64,000 nucleotides of DNA from Pholis gunnellus (lineage: Eukaryota > Chordata > Actinopteri > Perciformes > Pholidae). Both the position numbers and the translations under genes were made by a program. Where the stretch lies: contig OU342804.1 in the NCBI GenBank assembly GCA_910591455.2, positions 31,443,421-31,507,420 of the forward strand. The letters are read 5' to 3'. The notes under the pieces were generated by a model. It was not told where the DNA came from. It was given only the letters and a program-made list of their open reading frames with translations, and did not search any database. This document shows positions 49,200-60,689 of the stretch, in pieces. Position 1 is the first letter of the stretch. Each line of letters starts with the position of its first letter.

Positions 49200-49620
49200 T
49201 GACTATGTTGGAGCACCAAGCATCCACCTCCTGCACTCTGTTTAAACACTCCGATTCGCAATGCCATAATGGAGCCAGCAAGTCTTCAATCGCCCATTGT
49301 TGGACCATCCCGAGTCCTATTCCATCCATTCAACTTTCATGTGACCGGACTTCAGCCAGGAGGAGCCTGGGTAGTGGGAAAGAACTAGGTCCAAGCTCGG
49401 CCAGCCTAGTTCTTATCCCGGCGATCCTCCCTCTCTTCCCGGGGGTGATCACCCCGCCTCCTGGTCCGGCTGGTCTGGCTGGGTGGTCGGAAGATGCCTT
49501 CTGCACTGATTGTCTCAAGGTCTGCTGCACTTAATCCAGTCCCTGCGCTCATGCTGATGAGTGTATCTTTGTCATAGGCAATGTGCGCTCCAGTGGCAAA
49601 AGCCACACTGTAAAAAAAAA
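49200..49620 (-). mobile_element. LINE 5' fragment, minus strand
   Basis: Shares 'gagcaccaagcatc' and its position relative to an endonuclease-like motif with 24240-24740. The minus frame 49406-49606 has the basic linker composition found before the endonuclease of fish L2/Rex-like LINEs. No RT is present. Confidence 0.45.
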
Positions 49621-49732
49621 AACCTTGCCAAAACTTAAAATATCAAGGCAACTTGATGCAATCGATTTTCAAGTTTTCTCAACTTTTGACTACGGTAGTT
49701 GACTTAACTAAGATTTACAAGTTTGGACAAAA

Positions 49733-50100
49733 GTTCTGCCAACTTAAATTTTCTTGTTCACAGAATTATGAAATTCCTGTGAGGGTAACAATAAAATTCT
49801 TGTTTCAGTGCCATGTATTTCTACCTTTGACAAACACAGATATTTGTGTTGAATAAATATACTATTCTTGTTTCAGTGAGACAAAAAATATACGTTAAAA
49901 ATCAATACAAATTTATGTTGCTATATAATTGTATTTCGAGTTCTGCCAACTTCAATTTTCTTGTTCACAGAATTATGATATTTCTGTGAGGCTAATAATA
50001 AAATCATTGTTTCAATTATTATTATTATTATTTCTGCCTTCAACAAACACAGATATACTAGTTGAATAAACATATAAATCTTGCTTCAGTGAGATAGAAA
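49733..50100. repeat. Imperfect direct duplication, period about 207 bp
   Basis: 'gttctgccaactt' with 'ttttcttgttcacagaatta' starts at 49733 and again at 49940. Each copy ends near 'ttcagtgaga' (about 49883 and 50091). AT-rich and non-coding, just beyond the 3' end of the minus-strand gene. Confidence 0.8.
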
Positions 50101-50217
50101 TGTTCCTAGATAACTCAATGAAAATGTATGATGCTGTAATTGTATGAAAGGAATTCTCAATAAATACATTATAAATATAATAAAAAGGCACACAGCTCAA
50201 AGTTAGCTAAAACCTTG

Positions 50218-50223
50218 TTTATT
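50218..50223 (-). terminator. Candidate poly(A) signal of the minus-strand gene
   Basis: AATAAA on the minus strand, about 650 bases past the stop of the zinc-finger gene. The position is plausible for a 3' UTR end. There is no independent proof of use. Confidence 0.35.
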
Positions 50224-50290
50224 TCACCTTGGTAAAAAGGTTTTGAACACGAGTTAAATGTACTCAATGAGGTCAGTCTGGCCTTCAGTA

Positions 50291-50457
50291 AATGGATTGG
50301 CACTGGATTCAACAAGGCAATTATGCAAACAGTCAATGCAATGAACTTGAATATTTAAAACACAACATACATGTCCCTGTATATATACACATGTATATCT
50401 AAATATATGCGTGTGTGTATATGTAAATATATGTGTGTATATGTATGTATGTATGTG

Positions 50458-50514
<57 letters not shown>

Positions 50515-50684
50515 TTATATATACATACACACATATGTATGTCCTATGTGCAAGCTTGTACATAACAATGGATTGGCACTGGATTCAGCAAGGCAATTAT
50601 GCAAAAACTCAATGCAATGAACTTGAATATTTAAAACAACATACATGTCCCTGTATATATACACATGTATATGTAAATATATGC

Positions 50685-50745
<61 letters not shown>
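50291..50745. repeat. 276-bp direct duplication with AC/GT/AT microsatellites
   Basis: 'aatggattggcactggattc' occurs at 50291 and 50567, and each copy runs on for more than 120 nearly identical bases. Between and after them are (AC)n at about 50465-50511, (GT)n at about 50685-50708 and (AT)n at about 50709-50742. It lies in the presumed 3' UTR of the minus-strand gene. Confidence 0.85.
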
Positions 50746-50755
<10 letters not shown>

Positions 50756-50893
50756 TATGTGTATATCTCTATTATATGACATAAATGGTTAAACGAGAAC
50801 AAACAATGCATTCAAACAGGAACAGAACGGAACAAAACATAGCTTTAGGTCCTGTCTGGCTTCTCCATCAGATTTAAAGCAAAAGCTTTGTTT

Positions 50894-53800
50894 TCAGAGA
50901 CCGTATGCGCTGTGAGCATCGAGAGCCAAGCTCCAAAAGATCGTCTGAATCGATTCGAAGGTATACCTCATCTCCTTTGGATAGTCAATGTTCATGGCAT
51001 ACAGTAGGCCAAAGAGGTATCCAAAGGCAGTAGAGAGGTCTGGTAGGTCATGAAGTACGATGGTCCCTTCCATCACAACCGCTACATCGCGCACATTTGG
51101 TGATATGGCAGCATCATCATCTTCAATGATGGTGAGGATGGCAACAGACACACCTCTGAGGACTGTCTTCTCATGGTCAGTGTCCTGAGGAAGAGCAACA
51201 CATGCATGATTGAGTGCTAAGGAAAGTTTAAAGACAAAATACATTTCTACTCATTCTAACTTTAGTACCATTCTACTGGCTCTTGCCATTTGGCTTGTGG
51301 AAGTTTTAAAAAGAAATGTTAAAATTGTGACTCAACAGCACGGTTGCTATCACCCACCAGTGGGACAGTATAGGATTTTATTGTGGATCGCAATTAAAAC
51401 ACTCACAATAAGTTGATCATGAATATCCTCATGAGCGATTTGAAAAAGCGGTCTAGCTTTTGGTATCACGGCGGAGGAGTGAAAAATAGATCCTGATTTT
51501 AAAAGAAATACACGAATTATTGCATCAGAAATAACAGACTCAGTAATTTTTCTTATTTATGCAGTAAAGTAACAAAAAGTAAGATTATGTAATTCCAGTA
51601 TATTTTAGTGCCGTTGTATGAGTTATTATCGTGAATATTTTGGCCAGAATAATCATGACATGACATTTTTATATTGTCCCATGCCTGTTCACCAACCTTG
51701 TATTGGACGAGTATTCTTAAGAAGTATTTCTGCCAAAGAACAGCCAACAATGGCTAAAATTGGGAAAAATGGAAGCTCCACGTGCTGTATTGAAACTATT
51801 TACATTTTTACAACCTTGTCCTCTCCTCAAATGCACTGTGTTCAGCAGCCTGCAATTCAGTCGACATTTCACGGTATTTTTGTCACATGACTGATGGTCT
51901 TAGCCAAATCAATCATGGCTTCCGAGTTGTGCTGAAGAACGCAGAATTTAATGCATTTTACAGGATCTGGTTAAAGCAAAAGGATTTTTTGTGGCGAGAT
52001 TTTAAATGAGACATGTAGAATAAAATGTTTTTGATGAATTATCATCATTTTACTTACCAAACACTCCAGGAAGAACTTCGTTGGGTCATCCCGGACAAAA
52101 AAGGGCAGGCCCCTCAGTGCTGCTGTCTTTCGGTGAGACACAATGTCCGATGTCTAAGGAGTATTCAGTGGAAAACACAAAAGCATAACAATTAGTATAG
52201 TGCCTTAGTGAAGTTACACAACATCTGACATTATTTATAGTAATGAGGAGGATAAAGCTCAGGTCAGACCCAAGTATCATGCTTAAGAATGAAAAATCCA
52301 ATCCTGCGGGCAGTTTTACTTTCTACTTTTACGAAATAGAAATACTATTTTCAACTGAGGAGAAAGGCTTTGGTGGACAAGGCTTCTTAGACTGCTTAAA
52401 ATAGCAAGTGCTAAAAATGTTGAGGCCAAAGTGAAGACCGGCCAACAGGTTAACTTATGCATGACCTTAGCTTCAGGCACTTCACTCACCTGTTCATCAA
52501 GCTTTTCCAGGAGATCTTCCATCTTCTCACCAAAAGCTCCCTTCCTCGTCCGGTAAAGTCTCAGCAGACGAGGCACATATTTTTCAAGGGATGCACTTAA
52601 AGTCCCCAGGAGGTCTTTGCTGGTGATCCGGTTGAATTCTTCAGATATCTTAACATAACAAAACAATGAAATACGATGTGTACATAAAATTCCTGTTCAA
52701 AGTATGCACCATTTTAAAGGGATATTTCGGACTGTTTGAAGTGTGTTTGTATGAGGTTCTTCTCCATAGTCAGTGTACTGCTGTGGATTTATTTTAGACA
52801 CCTAAAAAAACGTTTATCATTTTAAGTGTACGCTAAATTTAGATTTTTTTTTCCAACTCTTTATCCTGCTGTCAGACAAATCTTACTGAAGGGGAAATTA
52901 AGCCTTTATCAATGCTCTACTCAAAGCCATTAGACAGATACAGTAATTTACCTCACAGAACACAAGAGTTGCTGGCCTGCCACTGCCTTGATCGGTTAGT
53001 TTACATTACTGTGACTTTATAAGTTAGTTTGGATTAACCAAAGTCACAACAGTCCCCCAATTCTACTAATAACTAATAATGATTTCTTTAGGTGTCTAAA
53101 ATAAGTTTTGCTGCTGCCGTGTCCAGAGCATTACATTGCATTTCTGTCTATACACTGAAATAGCATACATTTGCATACAGAAATAGTTTGAAAATATATA
53201 TAATTTAGTTCCAGCAATAAAGTTCCATTAGAAATTAAATAACCTTGACTTTAATTGTTTTCAGTTTGACAGCAGTTTTTTTTTACAAATTTCGGGATTG
53301 ATGGTGTACTGGGGTGCAGTGTGTTGGAGGGGCCTGTAGTTGAGTGATAGGACAGGACAGGACAGGACAGGGTGTAGTAGAATTTGTCAATATATCTGTC
53401 CACCACCAACAGCAGTTCCTGTATTTATTCAGTTAGAGTCAATGTAGTATAATCGCTCCTGCCCAATCACACACACTACAATAAGCATTATAAGACAATA
53501 AATAAGGACAGCCTTACCTCCTCAATGGAAAAAAGTGCAGGCCATCTCTCCTGGACTTCTGATACCATAGGCTGCCCCTCTACTACCTCTCTCCGTCTAA
53601 GGGAAAAGGTCAGCTCCATCTTGTGCCGGATCAATGTGATGTTCTTCTTTTTCTTCTTAATTTCGTCGACCAGGGCAACTCTTTCCTCCTCAAGAGTAGA
53701 ATCGTCGTGATGTTGTGGACAATCTGGGACATGATTGACCTCCCCACGTTTGGGCTTTTTCAGGGTGAACGGGCTGTCATCGTCATCTTCCCCTTTTCTT

Positions 53801-54522
53801 TTTCTGTTGACATCTACCTCAATGCAGCCCGCCTGACGCAGCTTTGACCTGTAGTTTCCAAGCTTGTACCTGATACTTGTTTTCCATCCATCATAGCCCT
53901 TAATGCTACCTGGCTCCTTCAGGCATGGATACTTGAGAACCAACGCAGAGGCAACTGATTCAAGTTCATCTTTCTCAGGGTAGCTTTTGATTTCAAAAAT
54001 CTCACTATCCACATCTTCCACAATCAACTGAACATCGTCTGGTCTCACACTGTTCTGTGATGATGTTCCTGCTTCACTGTCAGATTGTTCAACATCATTT
54101 GCTTCATCTACAGTGTTGGCTCTTGCTATTGTTTGAAAATCCTTAAACGTGCAGTTTTTATGTTTTCTACTTCTGTGAGAACTGAACGTTGGGCGAGTGT
54201 TTGTTTTAAAAGCACACCTGAGAATGGGACATCGTACAGTTTCTCGATTCTTTAAATGATGTCCGAGATGGTTCCAAAAAGTTTTTTCACTGCAGATCTC
54301 TTTAAAATCACACAATTCACATCGAAATGTAGAATATTTAAGAATTTTCCCAGTTGTGTGTGATCTTGAGAGGTGTGATCCTAATGCACCAGGTGTTTTA
54401 AATACACATACACAGTCCGTGTGAATATAAGGCCAGTGTGCACCTTTTCCGTGACGAAGACGATAATGTTTCAGAAGAATCTCTTGACTGGAGCTTGCGA
54501 ATTTGCAGAATTTGCACTGCAT
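50894..54522 (-). CDS. C2H2 zinc-finger / coiled-coil protein, 'SAMD3-like' fish family
   Basis: Four coding exons: 53518-54522, 52490-52648, 52058-52153, 50894-51184. All introns are GT-AG and in phase 0, giving 516 residues. The start at 54522 is the first ATG after an acceptor at 54534-54535. Residues 1-121 hold four C2H2-type fingers: C3-C6-H19-H24, a variant around C37/C39-H50-H55, C68-C71-H85-H89 and C98-C103-H116-H121. An acidic linker, basic KRK/KKPKR clusters (likely nuclear) and a Lys/Glu coiled coil near 290-315 follow. Exons 2-4 encode the conserved helical C-terminus. I recall this multi-copy fish family as 'uncharacterised' or 'sterile alpha motif domain-containing 3-like'. No SAM domain is visible and its function is unknown. 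The last exon ends early (see 50935-50938). Confidence 0.8.
50935..50938 (-). other. Frameshift site in the last coding exon
   Basis: At this A4 run (TTTT on the coding strand) the current frame drifts from the family pattern and stops at 50894-50896. In another frame the downstream bases encode a tail ending R-S-L-K-T-K-L-L-L and stopping at 50874-50876, which is what relatives carry. A single-base loss here explains it. It is either a real truncation or a homopolymer sequencing error. Confidence 0.65.
52316..52335. other. Intron sequence between exons 2 and 3 of the minus-strand gene
   Basis: Intron 52154-52489 holds no other feature. An in-frame readthrough of exon 2 stops at 52316, which confirms that the donor at 52488-52489 is needed. 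Confidence 0.5.
52715..53110. repeat. MITE-like repeat in intron, with inverted ends
   Basis: 'attttagacacctaaa' (about 52790-52806) reappears inverted as 'tttaggtgtctaaaat' (about 53089-53104). With the flanking 'gggatatttcggactgtttg' text it forms a roughly 0.4-kb non-coding repeat inside the intron between exons 1 and 2 of the zinc-finger gene. No transposase and no certain target duplication. Confidence 0.55.
53347..53372. repeat. (ACAGG)n pentanucleotide repeat
   Basis: About five GACAG units in the intron of the minus-strand gene. Confidence 0.8.
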
Positions 54523-54535
54523 CCAAACCCCCCCT

Positions 54536-56056
54536 GAAACAAAAGACACATATAGGACATATTCAGTTTTTCAAAAAGCATTTAAGCTGCAGACCTTGTA
54601 ATTTGCAAATATATAATAACTACCATGATACAGCTTTATCTCATCAATATGAGACATACATGTATCCCATGGAAACCATAACAACCCCATCCATGTGACT
54701 GAATAAATAATGGCCAGGTCTGTCATACAGGGGGAAGAGGACGTGCAAAATAGCCAACTGAAAACATATGCCTGCTAGAAAGGATGGCACTGCAGTATTG
54801 AGTGAGTGAATTTTCTTAATGACATTTTATATCAAATCATTTTAAGAGGTAAAGAAAAGGTAAGCACATTGTGTTGATAGAGAAAACCTGCCACAAGTTG
54901 TTTTATTTACATGTTTAAGGATTATACAAAGAAGACCAATTCCTTTATAGATGCTTTAGTAACAAGGTCTTAAAAATCTTAATTTGAGTATATATTTTGC
55001 TAGCCAAATCAATTTGTTTGGGATATTAAACCTTTGTTTCTTTATAATGCATGTAATACTTAATTTGTATGTATACAGAGCTTGTAAAATGGTAATATAG
55101 TCCATGAATAAGAGATATGATATTACAGATAATTACAATCCCTCCTCTATAGTGGAGGTTGGTTTATGGGTTTTAGCCGGTTACACCTACAGTCTATGGG
55201 CGTATCTATGAGTTACACTCGCTGTCTTTTTGATTCCTCACAGTTCATTATATTTGTACTCACTCTGGTGTTTCAGAAAATAACGCACAGCACAGCACAG
55301 CACAGCACAGCCCATACAGTAATGATGCATCTGTTCTTGTTCGGAGCTCACACGCGATCTGCGGAGACTCGCACTACGGCGGCAAGCGCGAGTGTAAACA
55401 ACGCTTTACCAGCTCACACGCGCCAACAGTCACAAACCGCCGCAATACTGACGTTAAAGAATGCTTCACATGCCGGCTTTTTTACTCTGTACAAAGTAAC
55501 TTATAACACAACAGTGTTGGCGCCCTCAGTGGGCGGCTCCCCCATTTGAACAGACCTTGATTCAACATGTTACTAACGTTACCTCAGCTGCCGCCCAAAC
55601 GGAATGATATCACCCCATATCTCAAGTCCCCACGTTATACACAAAACATACACTACTTTATATACATTACAGCAGTAAAGAGGCTGTGTAAAACGTTCTA
55701 ACTGGCTTGAACGTGAACGTAACCGCCATACTGGACCGGTGTTTTAGCCGGGCAAACACCGGGAAAGACTGGCTTGTGTTCAACAAATACAATTCAAGTG
55801 TCCACTATAGCATAGCGCGGGCGCATTGCCGAAGCAATAAATGCTGCATGTAGCCGTAAACATATATACGTTATAACGTTATATAACGTTATATAACGGG
55901 GCTTACATAGTATTCTACACACAGTTAATAACGTAGCTAACAAAGCTACATGTGGTAGCTAGCTAACTAGTTGAACTCATTTAATTCATCTGTTGGTTGA
56001 AATAGGTCAGTGCACATTACTGATAACATTGGTTGTCTAGTAAAAAACACACTTAC
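54536..56056 (-). other. Intron 1 of the minus-strand gene
   Basis: A gene-free stretch bounded by a strong donor (GTAAGT, 56051-56056 on the minus strand) and a pyrimidine-tract acceptor before 54533. It contains a (CACAG)n run (about 55287-55312), a CpG-rich patch (about 55320-55460) and a short TATAACGT-type iteration (about 55868-55900). The + frame 55166-55549 shows no family signature. Confidence 0.45.
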
Positions 56057-56250
56057 CTAACTAGGTAACTTCAGGTTAGCTTCAAATAGTTGTCCAATGT
56101 CCAACATCGGTCCAGGTAGTTAAACTTTCCATCCACAAGATGTCCGACCACCACGCTCCGCATCGCTGTCAGCCCCGACTCAGACGCGAAAACCCCGTAC
56201 ATGACAGCAACACGCATGCGCGCCGTCGTTACGGGGTTTCCAACTCGAAA
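56057..56250 (-). promoter_or_regulatory. Probable non-coding exon 1 and promoter of the zinc-finger gene
   Basis: The minus-strand text reads TTAG|GTAAGTGTG at 56057, an excellent donor. Upstream (56150-56250) the DNA turns CpG-rich (CGCATGCGCGCCGTCG around 56214-56229) with no TATA box, as in CpG-type vertebrate promoters. The transcription start is not determined. Exon extent is inferred. Confidence 0.45.
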
Positions 56251-56260
56251 AATAAGGCTT

Positions 56261-56400
56261 CACTCAGAAATGCTTGTTAAACCGTTTTGAAATTACTTAT
56301 TAGGGAAACGATAGGGAGGAGTTTGCAGCTCCACTCAGAAATGCCTGTTAAACCGTTTTGAAATTACTTATTAGGACAACGATAGGGAGGAGTTTGCTGG
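56261..56400. repeat. 71-bp tandem duplication next to the promoter
   Basis: Two units starting at 56261 and 56332 differ at only a few positions (for example TTAGGGAAACG versus TTAGGACAACG). They sit just outside the CpG-rich promoter region. Confidence 0.9.
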
Positions 56401-57759
56401 CCTGGCACGTTTTTGTTAATTTCATATGGCAAAGCTTTGTTTCTGAGTCAGGTTGATTTGAAAACATGTATGAGGTCAACAATTGCTAGTTGGTTTTTTG
56501 ACAGTGTATGAAGACAACAACTTAAAATAAAAATGTAACTAAGATCATCAGAGCCATCTGCATGCACCACCGTCACCATGGTAACTATTGTTGAGTCTCT
56601 TGTTGAGACTGCCCTGCGACACAAGACTGGAACTGGAGGCTTCAGCACTGTCCACACTGTGTCAAAGGTTATGAACCTGTATGTGCAACCCTATCACTGA
56701 CAAAATGTCCAACTCTCTATTTGCTTTGTCAAGTAAGTGTTGAAGGAGATGCGATCTACTCCAACCCACAAAGTGTGACACTAATGTACCTAGTTATAGG
56801 GAGATGGCCGGGGTGAAGCCTGGGGTTCAAGTCTTGATACCCAGATTACATTTTGGCCTCTTAACCTCTTGGTTATGATTAGGTAAAGATTGTGGCTGCG
56901 GTTAAAACAACACATCCTATCTTCTGCTTCAAGGCAAAGTTAACAGTTTTAGTTTTTAACCAAGACCACGTTCTTCCCCAAACCTTAACAGTAAAGTGAT
57001 CTGAGATACCTTACCATAGAAACTTTAATTTGGCTTCGGTTGCCTACACAGGATATTGCAGACTTTGCAGAGACATTCAATACAAACATTTTCTCATTAT
57101 GTTGTTTTTTTTATGTTGATTTTTTTACGAGTCAAGCTAGAATGGAAAAAGACAACAGTAGCCAGTAACTACCTTTGCACTTTTATTAATGCCAAAAAAT
57201 GTCTGTAGACAGGGTCATCATGTGAGCCAAAATTTTACGGGGGCACAATTAGAGCGGGTCCTGGGGGGTCTGGGTCCTCCCCAATAAAGACAATAATTGC
57301 GCAATTTCCTGAAATTTGACATATATTCAAAGACTTAACATAGTCTGAACATAGATCACACACACAGATCAGCAACTTCAACTGCCTCATTATCATCATC
57401 CCTTGACTGGTGAAAGGTTAAATCTACATACATTTCCATTAAGCAAAATAGCCGATCACTATGAATCTCACCGAAGATAACCAACCTCTATCCACCTGCT
57501 GACTGAGGACTTTCTGAAAGAATGATGGCTGACTGGTACTTGCCAACTTTCTTGTAAAGCAAACTATGGCTTTATTTCTCAAATGAAATGAACTGTGTAT
57601 AACTATTTTCAAACATTGAAAAAGGCATTGATGCTCTACCAACTACTTCTCAGCAACGCACCACTAAGCTGTAGCCGACATCTCCAGCCTTGTGTGTGTG
57701 GGTACCTGCTTTTACGAACCCATTTCATCCTGCTTTTGGAAGAAACCAATACCATATTG
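56401..57759. other. Gene-free stretch
   Basis: No gene was recognised. The text around 56860-57000 and 57236-57290 ('gcgggtcctggggggtctgg') looks like ordinary dispersed fish repeat debris. Confidence 0.45.
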
Positions 57760-58330
57760 CAGGGGTCAGTAATAGGCGGACCCGGATCCGGATCCAGGAG
57801 CTAAAACCGATTTTATTTTGACGGAGTGCTTCTATTTTAACCGGCGCAGCTTTTTCAGCCTTTACGGCATTTGTTCAGCAGTGCAGGAAACACACCGACC
57901 AATGCGTTGTAAATCACATCACGAGATGCAGCTCAGCCAATCAAATATGGGTATTCTGACAAGTTTCCTGACTCGAGTGAGATGTACACACACAGGGGAG
58001 AGACGAGGAAAGAGAACGAAGAGCAGGAGAATTATTACGCGAGCCAGAAGTTATTTCACGTGATGTTCTCAAAAGTGGTCAGAGAGACCAAAGTCTTTAA
58101 CCAACAATGAACAAACTCTTACAGGTTAATTCTTCCCATGGTCAGTTTAAAACCAGTATGTCTTATATGTTCAGAGACTGTAGCGGTTAATAAAAGCGGT
58201 AATGTGAAGCGCCACTACGACTCAAAGCATGAGTCTTTTGAGCAAACGTATCCACTCACATCTGAAATGAAGACACAGAAAGTAAACCTAAGAGCCCAAT
58301 ATGATCAGAATCCTAACACATGAATTCACT
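57760..58330 (+). mobile_element. hAT (Charlie-like) 5' fragment
   Basis: Begins with CAGGGGTCAGTAATAGG, a hAT-type terminus, and contains a BED-finger frame about 380 bp in. No right terminus (ACCCCTG-type) was found downstream, so it is a truncated copy. Confidence 0.55.
58138..58323 (+). pseudogene. BED-type zinc finger of a hAT transposase, fragment
   Basis: The 61-codon frame carries C8-x2-C11 ... H26-x4-H31 in the context PVCLICSE and VKRHYDSKHESF. It is the BED finger of Charlie-like hAT transposases and of host proteins derived from them (ZBED and GTF2IRD2-like). A stop follows and no catalytic or dimerisation domain is present. A domesticated gene is unlikely because nothing continues the frame. 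Confidence 0.65.
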
Positions 58331-60659
58331 GTTCAACAATGATGTTAACAGAGAGAATAGAGCTGAAACAAGTGGTTTAATAACCACAGATAAAGTCCCT
58401 GCACACTAGTTTATCTTGTTAGAAAATGGGGGGGGGTTTGAGGTAGGCTATATAAGTAGAAGAATATGTTTGACTCATAACATAAAATGATGAGAACTAT
58501 TTATTATAAACAATAATAGTAATAACTTAAAGAATTAGATGAAATAAAAATTTCAGAAATCTGGAATCCTTAAATACTTGACCTTCTGTTTGTTTTACCA
58601 GTACAGAAACAGAGATTATACATAAATCAATATAATACTCCATAATTAACAAAGTAGTGCAAGCACAATAGTCCATTTTCTTTCTACACCTGTGTGATTC
58701 TTTTTCTGTGCTGTTTCCTATTGTTATCTTCTCCTATTTATCACTAGAGATGACAATTCTTTTTTTAATAATATTGACCAATTTAATTATTCTAGAGTGT
58801 GACTCTCACCATTAACCTAACCAACATACCTGTGTTTAAGACTGAACTGGGTTGAGCAGAAATAAAAGAGAGGGAGAAAGAGGGAGGCAGAATAAAATAG
58901 TTGCCAATTTGTTTGCTGTGTGCTGGAACTGTACTAGACCTCTTTCTGAAGCGCCTGACAAGCAGGTGAGATCAAAGTCATGGGGACAAAAGAGGCTCAG
59001 CAGCGATTTGTCAGGAGACGAGAGGCAGCGGCTGGGTTCAGCTCTCTGATCACCGCCTCACCAAAGAAATCTGTCCATGAGAAAAAGTACAGCAGAAAGG
59101 GTTCAAAGGTCATTTTGATTTGCTCTGGATTACTGGTACCTCCTTTTTCCTCCACTAAAAAGGGGGTGGGGGGTCAAGAAAAGGACCTGGCTAATAACCT
59201 TTGTATTATTGCAGAAAAGAAACCCTTTTGTGCCAAGAGGGTTTGTTGGGGTGGTGGTGGGATTTTGGGGGAGGTCAATTAAAAAAAGGAGCCCTGAAAT
59301 TCTTGCTTTCATTCATGCCTGGAGGAGGGAAAGGGGGAAAGTTAAAATGTATGCTTTTGGGTTTTGTCTCAGAGCACTTCATGTGGCTGGTTTTGGATTC
59401 ATTTGTCAAGTGAATGATGGCAAAAGGAGTGGTTAGAAATATTTCAGTTGGGTAAATAATCAAGAATTGACCGAGCTTTTCTTCTTACACAGGTGTGAAT
59501 GCATCCAAAATACATTGAGGACGCACTGGGACCTGATCACTCCGGCCACACTGGGAGGCGGTCAGGAATGCAAGTGTGCAGTGTAATGTGAACTCGAATG
59601 GCTCCCTGGCCACATTGAAGGACCAATTAGTCAACTTTGTATTGTGTAGAGCGCAGACCAAAGCTCGGAAACACAGTTGATTTTCCTCTGCCGAACCCGG
59701 ACAAAGTTCTGAAGTCTGTGCCCGAGCCGAGGCATCGAGCAGCTGCCGCAACCCTCTTCTCTCCATGGCTGAGCACAAATGTGTATTTTTTTCAGTTTAG
59801 CTGTGGTTGAAGTTTCCCCACATTCAAAAGTGAGCAGGGAGGTGAAATCCAATATAAGTGATCTCTCAAGATGCATTCGTGATGTACTCTGATGCTCTAA
59901 CCCGAACCTGGCCCCATCGGAGGTCTTCAAGGGTCCAGTTGGTTCTCAGTAATCGAGACCCAACCCGGGACTCTAGTCGGTCCAATAGGGCTAGGAAGGG
60001 TCCTGTTTAATTTCCACAGGTCTCAGATCTGTGTGTCAATATGTTTCATACTCAAGTGGATCAGAACAGATCTGACCACAGATTCATGGCTACCGTGGTG
60101 CGTGAGAAAATATTTTAGAAGAACTGTATATGTAAAAGATTCATCCTTCTAAATGACAAGGATTATTTTGGGGAATTTTATTCAAAGATATTGGCTACAG
60201 TTATGTGCTCATGTGTTGGTGCAGGAGGTGAAATGGGACTTTGAATTATTTAAAAAAATTATTATTATATATATATATTATTATAAACTATTATTTTTTG
60301 TATTAGTTTCTATGACTATTTGTTCCTAGAACATTCGTATTAAGCTTAATTACTACTGTGGCAATATTGGATTTAACATTAGTCTCAGCCCGGGCAAACA
60401 TTTGATCTTGTCCAGCAAAAAGTAGACATCTGTGAGAGCGTGAAAATAAGATGCAACCCACTGCTGAACATATACACATTGGACCTTTCCACTAGGCTTT
60501 GTGTCGGGGAGCATAGAGACTCCTGAGTTATGTTGAGGGACCAACTGAGGTCACAAATGGGGCTAAGCCTTCAGAGGAGGGACCAACTGTGCAAAGATTT
60601 AGCTCTGTTTAATAATTGACATTTTAACCCTCAAAACTAAAAACAACTACAAACGTTTC
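58331..60659. other. Gene-free stretch
   Basis: No coding exon was recognised. 59100-59420 is G-rich and non-repetitive, with overlapping short frames but no family signature. Confidence 0.45.
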
Positions 60660-60689
60660 CTAATGTGAAGAGGAGGGTGTGTGTGTGTT

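Noticed and set aside
59130..59436. Overlapping ORFs in the G-rich block upstream of fgf3
   Set aside because: Three frames on both strands are open at once, with G/A runs and no family similarity or splice pairing.
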